DNA from: Piromyces finnis
Taxonomy: Eukaryota; Neocallimastigomycota; Neocallimastigomycetes; Neocallimastigales; Neocallimastigaceae
Direction of reading: 5' to 3'
Length of the DNA stretch: 64,000 nucleotides
Assembly (NCBI GenBank): GCA_002104945.1
Contig: MCFH01000003.1
Coordinates: 124,001-188,000 of the forward strand
Shown: piece after piece, positions 10,871 through 21,817 of the stretch
How positions within the stretch are numbered: the first letter of the stretch is position 1
Layout: each line of letters opens with the position of its first letter
Notes under the pieces: generated by a model
Database searches by the model: none
Seen by the model: the letters and a program-made list of their open reading frames with translations, nothing else
Told to the model about the DNA's origin: nothing
Position numbers and translations under genes: made by a program

Positions 10871-12154
10871 CACAAAACAGAAGATACCTCGACAGAAAAA
10901 TTATTATTTATGTCTAAAAAAGGGCATAATTAATTGAATAATATAATTTTATTATATGTCATAATTAAATATATAATATATGATATGCAAAAATGTTACA
11001 CATATCATAAATTAAAAATTTATTAATTATAAATTAAAAATTTTTCTATTCAAATATTAAGAGATTATTCATAATATATATTAAGGATTTAATTAATATA
11101 TGTTACAGTGAATGATCCATATATTATGAATGAAATCAATTTAAATCCTTAGCTATCCAAAACCATTAAATTTCAAATAATGGATAGTTGGAAAAAGTAC
11201 GAGGATTTTTGAGAAAAATTTTAAAAATTGAAAAATCAAAAATAAATTAAATGAATAAAAATTAAAATTAAATAAATTTTTATTTTTATAATTATTCAAG
11301 TGTTTTGTGATATCTTATTTGAACCGTAGCACATTACAATAATAATAATGTAAAATATTCTAAAGTTCAGGTTTGTATAAAACACTAAACTAACAATTAA
11401 ACTAATTATTTTTAATAATAATTTTTATTTATTTATTTATTTATTTTTAAAACTATACTAACTAAACAACCGTTGATTACTTTACCGTGAAGGATATTTC
11501 ACCAGAGCCCTCACTAGGTAATCAATTTATATTTATTTAAAACTAAAATTATTAATCTAAACTATAAACTAATTATAAACTAATGTTAATTTATCTAAAC
11601 AAAATTAACCTATACGATTTTCCAACTATCGTTTCAATAGTTGAAAAATTCTCTTTATTTATACTTTTTAAATAAATTGAATAAATTCTAATATACATGT
11701 TTTAATATTATAATTTTACACTGTTTACATTTATACATTTATTAAAAGAAATTATTTGTATTAAACTATTTAAATTCAATTTATTTACTAAAGAATTTTC
11801 TAAACTTAAAATAAAGTTTTGATTTATTTACTATATGGTTGATTATATTTCAAACATATATTCAATTTATTTATTTCTAATTTTGAGGCTTAGTTTATAA
11901 AAAAAATTTTTTATTATCTAAAATATTTATTGGTTAAAATTTATTTAATTTAAAATTTTATTTTATCATCAAAAACTTTATCTTATCATAAAATTAAATT
12001 TTACATAAATTTATGTTAATGTATTGTGATATGAATTTTATGGAAATTTACGGTACATTAATTTAATACATTATACATTATTTTAAATATGTATTAAATA
12101 CATTATTCTATTAATACAATATTTTACAAATAATAATAATAATAATATTAATAA
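10871..12154. other. Gene-free stretch rich in inverted repeats
   Basis: No open frame. Several local inverted repeats occur: CCATTA/TAATGG around 11167-11183, AGTGTTTT (11299-11306) with AAAACACT (11379-11386), TTGATTAC (11473-11480) with GTAATCAA (11518-11525) enclosing GTGAA/TTCAC, and AACTAT/ATAGTT near 11624-11642. The 11461-11520 segment is clearly less AT-rich than its surroundings. It may be decayed LTRs or a structured RNA; I cannot assign it. Confidence 0.4.
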
Positions 12155-12861
12155 TGTGAAGATATTAACTGGATTTAAAACAAATTCAGATAATATCTAT
12201 AATTAATTAAACATAATAATTAGAATTAAATAATCCCAATAATTATTTTAAAACACCTTTAAAAGTCACCTTTTAAATTTTGGTTCAGTGAAAGGGTTAT
12301 GATTTCAAAAAATTTAATATCAATACACTATAACCCTTAACCAAAAATAAACAAACACGAAACAAGTGCTACGGCTATGAAACCAAGTTTATTAGAAAGC
12401 TTAAGGAAAAAGCTACATTTTGGTACAATCGCGGTCCTTCTAACTGGTCATTTAAGGAAGATATGATCATTTGAAGATTTTAATAAGTAAATTAAAATTA
12501 ATATGATATCAAGTATGGATCATAGACATTTCTTATGACTTGATGAAAATTAAAAAGATATCAATAGAAATTCTAATTATATTAATTTAATTAATGATAG
12601 TGACTGTTACTAAAAATAGAACTAAACCATTTAGGTGTAACAGTTAACATTTATAAATTAAATAATTTTAATTATTATAAAATAGGTTAATGGATCAAGT
12701 GTTTAAATGATTAATCATATGTTTATTTTATTTTATGTCATGACAAAACAAACAAACAAACAAACAATCTTATTATATTATTAACATATTACATGTAATA
12801 CTTTATTTTTATCAATTTAATAATCTGAACAAAGAATATAAAATAGAATGAATTGAATTTG
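12155..12861 (+). repeat. LTR-like dispersed repeat, family C, copy 2
   Basis: It starts TGTGAAGATATTAACTGG and runs parallel to 176-1050, with a 45-bp and a roughly 125-bp gap relative to copy 1. It is cut at GAATTGAATTTG (12861), where a family B LTR begins. Copy 1 continues beyond this point, so the LTR B insertion or a recombination event truncated copy 2. Confidence 0.6.
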
Positions 12862-13589
12862 TGTAAAGATATAAAGTATATCTTTAAATTATTTAATAAT
12901 TAATTAATAATTATTGAATAATAATTTTGATATTTTAATGAAAAAATTGTTTATAAAATTTATTGTATAAATTTTATGGAATAATTAAATAAATATTAAT
13001 TTTAAAATATCAAAGTTAGAAATGAAATTTGGATAAATATTTAAATTAATGGATAATTAAATTTAAATATTTTAAATATTCAAATTAAATCTTAAAAAGT
13101 TTTTATTTAATTAAAATTAGTTTAATAACTTTAGCGTAGTTTTAAATTAGCATTTTTAATTATAAATATATAATAAATAGTATTATTAATATTTAATTAA
13201 TATATAGGTAATACATGGACTGTATTCAATTTGCAGTTTACTCAAATTGAATCAAAAGTGTATTTAATTAGTTTTAGTTTAGTTTTATTATTTTATTATT
13301 TAATTAAATTAGTATTAAATTAGTTTTGTTTATTTTATATTGAATATATGTATAATTAAATAGAATAGTATATTAAAATATAATTTACAAAAAAATATAA
13401 ATACATGTAAATTTTCTTAATTAAAACGATGTAATTGTTATTGACTATTATTTAGTTAATAACTAAATAAAATTAATAAAAGAGATATTTTTTTAAATAT
13501 AATTTATTTTCTTGTTTTTTCTTTATTTTGTGTTGTTGTTTTATTGTAAAAAATTTTATAATTTGTTTTACATTTATAAAACTTTTACA
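12862..13589 (+). repeat. Solo LTR, family B, no target duplication seen
   Basis: A 728-bp LTR from TGTAAAGATATA to CTTTTACA. It shares its layout with 15544-16291 and 20305-27061. The terminal hairpin TAAAGATATA-AAG-TATATCTTTA is perfect. A mid-LTR hairpin ATTCAATTTG/CAAATTGAAT lies at 13224-13252. The flanks (ATTTG left, GGTAC right) do not match, so it probably formed by recombination between two elements or marks a deletion. Confidence 0.85.
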
Positions 13590-13866
13590 GGTACTAATAA
13601 TGGTGCATGCCAATGTATCTTTAGTTTCAGCTTCTTCAATTTCATTTTCCAATTCTTTAATTTTCTTATGTGAATTTTCATCTTGAGCCGGCTTTCTTTT
13701 TTCAATTTCAAGTTTATCTCTTAAAGTTTTGATTAAATCAGACTCATAAAATTTTCTTTGACTTGAGTATTTTATTGATTAAAAACACCCATTCCTCAAA
13801 GTTGACATTATTAAGACGATCTTTGAATTGTAACTTAGTATCTTGAGACATGTCGCAGTAAATGAA
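13590..13866 (-). pseudogene. Copia gag N-terminal fragment
   Basis: Minus-strand reading from ATG at 13851-13853 gives MSQDTKLQFKDRLNN, then WVFLINKILKS, then a +1 type frameshift, then FYESDLIKTLRDKLEIEK and a Glu/Lys-rich helix to the LTR junction at 13590. The pattern matches the gag N-terminus of Ty1/copia elements. It lies just downstream, in minus orientation, of a copia primer-binding site (13877-13894). The larger copia element at 15537-28496 lacks this gag portion. Confidence 0.65.
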
Positions 13867-13876
13867 TTATTAAAGA

Positions 13877-13894
13877 GACTTGAAACTCTTAATC
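13877..13894 (-). other. Copia primer-binding site, tRNA-Lys(CUU) half type
   Basis: The primer-sense sequence on the plus strand is GACTTGAAACTCTTAATC, ending right at the LTR edge. CTCTTAA is the anticodon loop of tRNA-Lys(CUU). It parallels the site at 28243-28260, with one change in the anticodon stem. Confidence 0.6.
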
Positions 13895-14117
13895 TATTAA
13901 TTTAATATTTAATAAAGTTTTATTATATAATATTTTAAAATAGTAATTACTTAAAAAATAAAAATTTATGAAAAATACATTGATATTTATATAAATTGAG
14001 GCACATGTTAAATACAATGAGATCTATATAACAACGATAAATAATGAGATTTAAATATAATGAAAATTAAAATAATGATATAAATTAATTTAATATTTTT
14101 AAACATATTTTCTAACA
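13895..14117 (-). repeat. Copia 5' LTR (second copia copy)
   Basis: About 223 bp from TATTAATTT to TTTCTAACA, next to the primer-binding site and the gag start. Length and termini (TGTTA at the minus-strand 5' end, TTAATA at the 3' end) match the 236-bp LTR of the large copia at 28261-28496, although the interior differs. The right boundary is inferred from this comparison. Confidence 0.5.
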
Positions 14118-15531
14118 TTAAATGATCAAGTTAATTAATTATTTAAATTATCAATTTCCATTCATTTAATTTACTATTAACATTTATTTATAATTATATT
14201 AACTATTCATCCATTTAATTTATTTAGTTATTACAAATTAAGTATATGAATAATTAATATAATTTATTTAGAATAATATTAAACATTTATTTTATTAATT
14301 AATAATTCTTGTATTACATTTTTAAGAAACATTATGTATTTTATTATAAGTTTACATTTTATGTTTATGTATTTTATTTTAAATTAGATTATAAAAACAA
14401 TTAAAAAATATAAGAAAATATTAGGAGAATCGGATATTAAGGTTTTTCCGAATTTTATTTCGGTTTTACTTAATATTACGATGATTGATATATTAGTTAT
14501 CAATCGAATATTTTTTTTGGTTTTTCTTCTAGCCTTTTCCTAAAAAGATTATTTGTTAAGATTAGAAACACTTTATTAAACTTTAAATTATTAAAAAACT
14601 ATAAATAAAAGAACTCTGAAATTCCATTAAAGAATTCAGAGTTATTATTATAAACTCTGAGTTCTATAGTGGAATCCAAGAGTTCTTTTAAGAGCAATTA
14701 TAATAAATAATATATATTAAAAACAATATTAACAATAAATATTTAATATCAAAACATCTTCAAAATTTGTATTTATTATATTTCCTATTAATAAACTCCT
14801 TTCAAGATAAGTATAAGATTTATTTATTTTCCTAATTTCTCATTTTAATAATATATTAATTATTATTAAATTGTAGATAATAATTATTAATTATACATAT
14901 ATAATAATAATTATTTCACAACCGTTATAACTACTAAGATAGCTCAGTAGTACCTAGCTCTAGTTTAGTATGAGTTATGGATCCTACTATTTATTTTTTT
15001 TATAATTTATATTTTAATTAAATGAATGGTTAGATAAATTATATTTAAATTAAATGTATTAAATGTATGAATAATTATAAAATAGATAAATTTATATTAA
15101 TGTAATCTCCATCATGTATTATAGAATAGAACTAACGAATATCTATGTATTATTTCTATTTTATGCTTTGAGCTATTATTAACATTGAATAATAATAAAT
15201 AAAATAATATAAAATCTAAAATAATATTGTTTATTTAATTTGTGTTTTTATTTAGTTATTTTTTTTTATTAATTATTATTTCCTACAACTTAGTGGTTTA
15301 CACTAATTCTCATTACAATAACTAAATAATTTAATAAAAGAGAATTTAGAAAAAGATATTTTTTGTTTTTATTTTTTATTTTTGGTGTTTTTGTTTTATT
15401 GTATAATTTTATAACTGTAATATTTATAATGTAACTTTTTCTCTTTGTTAACCTTATTAATAAATATTATAAATATTATTTATTAATTAAATTTATTTCA
15501 TGTAATTATTATTATTTTTAAATTTTATATT
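14118..15531. repeat. AT-rich stretch with family D repeat copy 2
   Basis: The part from 14415 to 14860 aligns with 2086-2520 (family D). It carries a hairpin with arms AACTCTGAA and TTCAGAGTT near 14610-14645, followed by a second related fold ending CCAAGAGTT. At 14939-14990 there is a GATAGCTCAGTAGTACC stretch that looks like a tRNA D-arm but has no T-arm. The rest, including 15000-15531, has no gene. Confidence 0.45.
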
Positions 15532-15536
15532 ATTAT

Positions 15537-16523
15537 TATTAACTGTAAAGATATAATATATATCTTTAGGTTATTTAATAATTAACTATTAATTATTAAA
15601 TAATAAATTAATATTTATTAAAATTAACTATGAAATTTTTAATATTCAATGGAATAATTTAATAATAAATTATTTTATAATAATTCCGTCAAAATTAAAT
15701 AAAGATAAATATTTAAATTTAAGAAATAAAAGAATCTTAATTAAATTTAAATATTTCAAATATTTTAAGTATTCATAATAACTTTAAATACTTTTTATTT
15801 AATTTTAGAATAGTTTAATAATAATATACTTTCTTATTTAAATTTAGAATAGTTTAATAATTTTAACTGAGTTTTAAAAATAGATGTGTTTATATTTCAA
15901 TAGGAAATATATTAAGAATAGTATTGATAATATTAAATTAATTTATAGATAATACATGAGCTTTATTCAATTTTGAGATTACTCAAATTGAATTAAAAGT
16001 ATAATGAATTAGTTTTAGTTTAGTTTTATTATTTTATTATTTAATTAGATTAGTTTTGTTTATTTTATATTAAATATATGTTTATTTAAATAGAATAATA
16101 TATTAGAATATAATTATGAAAAAATATAAATACATGTAAATTTTATCAATTGAATCGATGTAATTGTTATTTTATTTCTAACCATTAATAAAGAAGATAA
16201 TTTTTAAAAAGAAACTCCTATTTTTATTTTATCGTGTGTTTAATTGTTTTATTGTTAAATATATATTCTGTTTTAAGATTAATATTTTACATTAACCAGC
16301 TAGTTTTACGGTACTCGAGAGTTATTACACAAATGTATATGTTTATTTATATATTTTATTATAAAGTCTTCTATTTATTAAATAAAAATTTTCATTACAT
16401 TTATATCATACATATAACAAATACATTACGTTATTATGCTACATTATCCTATTACATTATTTCAAATACATATTATTACATTATAAAATATAATGTATTA
16501 CATGATTTTGTATTATGTTAACA
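15537..16523 (-). repeat. Copia 3' LTR, interrupted
   Basis: The LTR consists of 15537-15543 (TATTAAC) and 16297-16523, about 234 bp in total. It matches 28261-28496 closely (CAGCTAG versus TAGCTAG at the join). The intervening 748 bp plus one TTAAC are a later solo-LTR insertion. Confidence 0.85.
15544..16291 (+). repeat. Solo LTR, family B, TSD TTAAC, inside copia 3' LTR
   Basis: It runs from TGTAAAGATATA to ATTTTACA, flanked by TTAAC (15539-15543 and 16292-16296). The terminal hairpin is TAAAGATATA-ATA-TATATCTTTA. Removing it with one TTAAC restores a continuous copia LTR, so it arrived after the copia. Confidence 0.92.
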
Positions 16524-16533
16524 TTCCTCCCTT
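16524..16533 (-). other. Copia polypurine tract
   Basis: On the minus strand this reads AAGGGAGGAA and lies directly before the 3' LTR (TGTTAACATA). It is the expected plus-strand DNA primer site of the element. Confidence 0.75.
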
Positions 16534-16536
16534 AAA

Positions 16537-18528
16537 CTAATTTTTCATTAGAAAAATTTTGTTTGTAAAGTTTGACATTTTTGGACCATTGGTTACTTTA
16601 GTTAATACATCAGCTAACATATTTTTAGTATCTATATAATTTAATTTTACCTTTCCTTTATCAATGTTATCTTTATTGAAAAAATATTTAATAGCAATGT
16701 GTTTTAATTTTGGATTTATTTCATCGTTTTCTATATTTGTTTTACTTGCTATATTATCAGTGTAAATAGTAATTGGTTTATTAAAGTTAAATAATTCTTC
16801 TAATATGTTTTTTATCCATAATACCTTTTTGACACATTCTGAAGTACTTACGTATTCCGCTTCGGCAGTTGATGTGGCTACTATCGTTTGCTTCTTACTG
16901 TTCCAGCATATTGGACTATTACCCATTAGTATAATATTTCCTGAAGTGGATTTTCTATCTTTTATGTCTCCAGCAAAATCTGCATCACAATAAGAAATTA
17001 TTTCTCCTTTTCCATCATAATTAATTTTAAAGTTCTTTGTGGTGTTTAAATATTTTAATATGTGTGTAACTTTTATCCAGTCAGATATAGTGGGGTTTTC
17101 GGATTTTCTATCTGCTTTACCTACCGCAAATGCTATATCAAGTCTGGTACATTTTGCCAAATATATTAACGAACCAATAACACTCTTATATGTTGTTACA
17201 CTAAATGGTGTATCATTTTCACCTTTGATGTTGTCACCTACACATGGAGTATTAGTTTTTCTTGTGTAACGTATATTAAATGTTTCTAATAATTTTTCAA
17301 TAAAACCTGTTTGAGAAATAGTATATGTATTTTTATCCTTTTCAACTTTTATACCAAGAATATAATTGATAGGTTCGGCTTTAGATACTTTGAAATTATA
17401 TTTTATAGTTTTTACAATACTTTCTATTTCTTTATCATCTCCTGTAATTACCATATCATCTACGTAAAGACCTATAATCCCTATTAATTTTCCTTTGTGT
17501 TCCTTTTTAAAGATACATTTTTCAGAAATTAATTGTTCGTAATTATTCTTGGTTAAAAATTTTGTGATGGTTACATTCCATTGCCTACCGGATTGCTTTA
17601 GTCCGTAAAGGGCTTTGTTCAACTTCCAATATCCCCGCCTAAAGTTAGGATCTCCAGAAGGAATTGTTGTATAAATATCTATGTCCAATTCCGCATTGAG
17701 ATACGCGGCTTTAATATCAAGTTGCAGCATGTTCCAATTGAGTTTAGAGGCTAACGCAATAATTAATATAAGACCATCAATATTGAGAGTAGGGGAGTAA
17801 GTAAGATCGAAATCAATACCTTTTTTCTGTTTGAAACCTCTAGCAACGACTCGGGCCTTTCTTTTAATAATAGTATTGTTCGGACCTCTTTTATTGGTGA
17901 AGACCCATCTTGTAGAAATTAAATTTATATTTTTGGGGACATATTTAACAAAAGTAAAAATTTTATTATTGTAGAGATTGGATAATTCTTCATTTATAGC
18001 AGTTTTCCATTCGTTTTGGTATATACAATTGACAGCTTCGTTATATGTAAATGGGACATTTGTAACAATATTAAAAATATGTTTAGAGTTAAAAGAAGGT
18101 TTTTTAAATTTTGTTTTATATCTAAAGATTTTGTGTGTATTATTATTTAATTTTCTCTTCAAATTAGAAATGGAGTGACTATTAAAAGAAGTTTTATTAG
18201 GATAATAAAATCTGTTTTTTGCAATGATACTCCTTAATCTGGTGTAATCCTGTGATTTATTGAAATTATTATTAGTATCAATAATTAAGGTTTTGTAACT
18301 TCTTCTTGCGGAAAATCTAAGGTTTGATATAGAGTTTGGACTTTTAGTATATTTGTAATTATTATTTGGACTTTGTACGTATTTATTAGTAGGTGATTGA
18401 TTAATATTAGAATTTGAATTAGGGATGTAATTTGATTCATTTAATATATTATTGTTTACATTTTCACGTATATTATCTGTATGTTCATTGTTAATATTTT
18501 TATTATCTGAATTAAAATCAATATCCAT
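16537..18528 (-). pseudogene. Copia reverse transcriptase and RNase H
   Basis: An open frame of 663 codons, C-terminal part of copia pol. It starts in an Asn-rich linker (to about residue 150), then RT: NEWKTAINEEL, RWVFTNKRG, the LDIKAAYLNAELD motif, YGLKQSGRQWN and the catalytic YVDDMVITGD near residue 360, then RNase H: YCDADFAGDIKDRKSTSG, CWNSKKQTIVATSTAEAEY and the terminal ADVLTK. All RT and RNase H signature residues look present. The Met at 18528 is internal to the original polyprotein; upstream frames are shifted. It ends 4 bp from the polypurine tract. Confidence 0.92.
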
Positions 18529-19109
18529 GTTGTTGTTATCTCTTGAATTATCATATTTAATAGAGTTTGATTCTTCTGAGTTATTGGAATTTAAATTATT
18601 ATAATTTGTGTCTTTAGTATTTGAATTAGAAAATATATTAGTATTGTTAGAAAAATTATTTGAACCTAAATTATTATTATTTTCGTTTTCTTGAGACTTA
18701 AATTATTATTATTTTGATTAATTTCTGAACCTAAATTATTATTATTTTCATTTTCAATTTTTGATCCAAAATCTTGCAAATTTTTATTATTAAAACTTTT
18801 TTCACCATTTTCAATATTAAATTCGTCTTCATTTTCGTTAGCTAAATAGAAGTCTTCATCATCTGAAGCTATTGACACATTTTCTTCAACTTTTTCTTTA
18901 TCTTTGAGATTATTATCTTCCTTTTCTTTTGTTCTTACGCTATTATTATCTTTATTTGGTTCCTCTGGAACTTGGGCTTTATGATTATTATCATCGTCCG
19001 ATTTGTTAAAAATTTTGTTTATTTTATTATTGTTTTGAATAAAAAATCTATCGTTTATCTTCATATATTTTACTGAAATTAAAATCAAATTTAAAGAATG
19101 ATGTACCAT
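18529..19109 (-). pseudogene. Copia integrase-RT linker, frameshifted
   Basis: A minus-strand frame 19109-18666 (147 codons, Met not original) overlaps the integrase frame by about 60 bases and encodes a Lys/Asn/Glu-rich linker (EEPNKDNNSVRTKEKEDNN, then NNNNLGSEINQNN). A further shift near 18665 leads into the RT frame. Repeated Asn-rich units (NENNNNLGS, NQNNNNLS) suggest slippage expansion. The linker itself is low complexity and has no recognisable domain. Confidence 0.6.
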
Positions 19110-20304
19110 GTAAATTTGATTTTATATTATTTGATAATGAGATGTTTGCTGGTTTATCCTCTAGACAAAATATCTCTCTTACATTATGTATTGAATAATT
19201 TTGATAATCCATAATAATGTAACTATTTGTTTTTTCACTAAAACCAAGAAATATACCTTTTAGTGAATTAGGTTGGAATTTTGTTTTATTTTGATCAAAA
19301 TTTTTATAATACGCGATACAGACGAAAGTTCTTAAATGATCAATTTTAACACTATGACCATAAAAACTTTCATCAGGTATATTGTTTTTAGAAATTTGAT
19401 GTGGTGTTTTATTATATAAATAGTTCACGTATAATATCGCGTAATCCCAGAAGTTTTCTGATAATTTGCTCCAGAATAACAATGTCTTAGCACATGAAAT
19501 AATCGTTTGATTGAATCTTTCTGCAATGCCATTATTTTCTGGATTGTTTGGTGGAGAATAGATTTTATTAATTCCATTGTTTTCGCAGAAGTTAATAATT
19601 TTCTTATTTTTGTATTCTTTTGCATTGTCAGATTCAAATATTTTTACCTTTTTGTCATTTATTAAATTGTTGAGAAATTTTATAAAATTGATGATTATTT
19701 CTATGGTTTCAGACTCTCTTTTTATTAAAAATACCCAACTTTTATGTGAATATTCATCAATAAATGTTAATATAAATCTCATACCATTTATTGATTCATT
19801 TATTGGTCCTATTATATCAGAGTGTATAACTTCTAGAATACCCTTTGCCTTTGGTGTACTTTTATTATGGGGCTTCCGCTTCATTTTCACAATTTTACAG
19901 TCTTGACATAATGGATCCTTAACGTCATGAATATCTAAGTATTTATTGATATTGTCAAAGTAATAATGACCTGTTCTTCTGTGCCATATTAGTTGACTTT
20001 GTTCATTTAATTTATTTATGCTATGAATATATTTTAGCATTTTGTTTTTTGTCTTTTTTATCGTGTACAGCGGTCACAAAAATTTCATTGTTATTATTAC
20101 AATGAAAAGTACCTAAATTTGATCCATTCTTATTGTATAACACGAGTCTTACTCTGTTATCTTTATCTGTATCTGTAATAGCTTTTATATTCATTTTTGC
20201 AAGTTCAACACCACTTATGATATTTCTTGATACTTCCTTTGAGTATAAGACTCTTTTAAAAACTATTTTATGACTGTTTATATAAAAATGAAATTCTCCG
20301 TATC
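19048..20304 (-). pseudogene. Copia protease C-end and integrase
   Basis: From 20304 downward the reading YGEFHFYINSHKIVF ... LGTFHCNNNNEIF continues the protease/pre-integrase region interrupted at 27062. One frameshift near 20035 leads to a 330-codon integrase frame: zinc finger HRRTGHYYF with CQDCK, catalytic Asp in VIHSDIIGPI, Asp in FESDNAKEY and Glu in NGIAERFNQT, then the C-terminal LKGIFLGFSEKTNSYI motif. The D-D-E residues are intact. The frame ends at 19048, where another frameshift enters the linker. Confidence 0.88.
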
Positions 20305-20964
20305 TGTAAAGATATAATATATATCTTTAGATTATTTAATAATTAATTATTAATTATTAAATAATAAATTAATATTTAGTAAAATTGATTATAAAATTTT
20401 TGAATAAATTTTATGGAATAATTTAATAATAAATTGTTTTATAATAATTCCGTTAAAATTAAATTAAGATAAATATTTAAATTTAAGGAATAAAAGAATT
20501 TTAACTAAATTTAAATATTTCAAATATTTTAAATAATTAAAATATTTTTTTAAATACTTTTTATTTAATTTTAGAATAGATTATACTTTTTTATTTAAAT
20601 TTAGAATAGTTTAATAATTTTAACTTAGTTTTAAAAATAGATTTATTTATATTTCAATAGGAAATATATTAAGAATAATATTGATAATATTAAATTAATT
20701 TATAGAAAATACATGAGTTTTATTCAATTTTGAGTTTACTCAAATTGAATTAAAAGTATAATGAATTAGTTTAGTTTAGTTTTGTTATTTTATTATTTAA
20801 TTAGATTAGTGTTGTTTATTTTATATTAAATATATGTTTATTTAAATAGAATAATATATTAGAATATAATTATGAAAAAATATAAATACATGTAATTTTT
20901 GTTTATTAAATCGATGTAATTGTTATTTTCAATTTTTTAATTATTAACTATTATATAGTTAATT

Positions 20965-21513
20965 GTAACGCGTATCTATATAAGTATTTAATAATGTGAT
21001 AATTAATAAACTTTATATAGATAATAATTTTGATCCCAATAAGTCAATTAATTTTATTTATTAAAATTTTTAATTATTTTTTATTTAAATTATTTTTTAA
21101 TAATAAATATTTTTTTTTTTTTTAAAATTTAAAAGTTAAAAGTTAATAGTTAATAAAAACACAATTTTTTTTTAATTTTCGATTCAAACCACTTCTATTT
21201 ATACTTTTTCTAAATCTGATGTGGCTAAATCAAAAATTTTAATTATCTTTCTAGATTGTTCTTTAAATTAATTAAAAATTGCATAAGATGAATCCCGTGA
21301 TAAAATTACAAAAAATATTTGATTTTTCGAATATTCGAACTTATTCTTTTTCGAATAAGTTCTATAAGTTTCTATGAGTCGTAAATTAAATTGTTAAATA
21401 AATAATCTAAAATAGATTTCGGATCAAGGTGTGAGTCGAACCCGAGTGATCCAGATTAATGTCTTAAATACTAACCATTAAGACAATATTAATTATCTAA
21501 TAGATTCGTTACA
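20965..21513 (-). repeat. Gypsy 3' LTR
   Basis: 549 bp, TGTAACGCG at the left and TTCGTTACA at the right on the plus strand (TG...CA ends in element orientation). It nearly matches 26376-26926. It carries the tRNA-like block at 21432-21485. Confidence 0.92.
21432..21485 (-). promoter_or_regulatory. tRNA-like A-box/B-box block in 3' LTR
   Basis: On the minus strand TGTCTTAATGG (21475-21485) fits the RNA polymerase III A-box with one mismatch, and GGTTCGACTCA (21432-21442) fits the B-box at 10 of 11 positions. The 32-nt gap equals that in a normal tRNA. The acceptor and T stems do not pair well, so it is a tRNA relic or mimic rather than a tRNA gene. Confidence 0.5.
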
Positions 21514-21525
21514 TGGTCTTCCTCC
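21514..21525 (-). other. Gypsy polypurine tract
   Basis: The minus strand reads GGAGGAAGACCA directly before the 3' LTR start TGTAACG, the expected site for second-strand priming. Confidence 0.75.
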
Positions 21526-21642
21526 AGGATTCGGATACCAGACGAATCTTTGGATTCATTTTATGTTTTATTACAATAATAATTTTTTTAAGCTATATAA
21601 TTACTATATAATTAAACTATACTAATTGAATTACAATAAAAT

Positions 21643-21692
<50 letters not shown>

Positions 21693-21817
21693 TTTTACAT
21701 TTAATATTAAATACATGCTTAAAGAAAATCTAAAATTTAAGAAAATTTAAAGAAGTTATTTTTTTTTTTTTTTAAATTAAAATTAAAAATAAATTAAAAA
21801 TAAAGTTTCTGTTGAAA

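Noticed and set aside
21432-21485. Functional tRNA gene
   Set aside because: The A-box and B-box fit, but the acceptor and T stems do not pair, so not annotated as tRNA.
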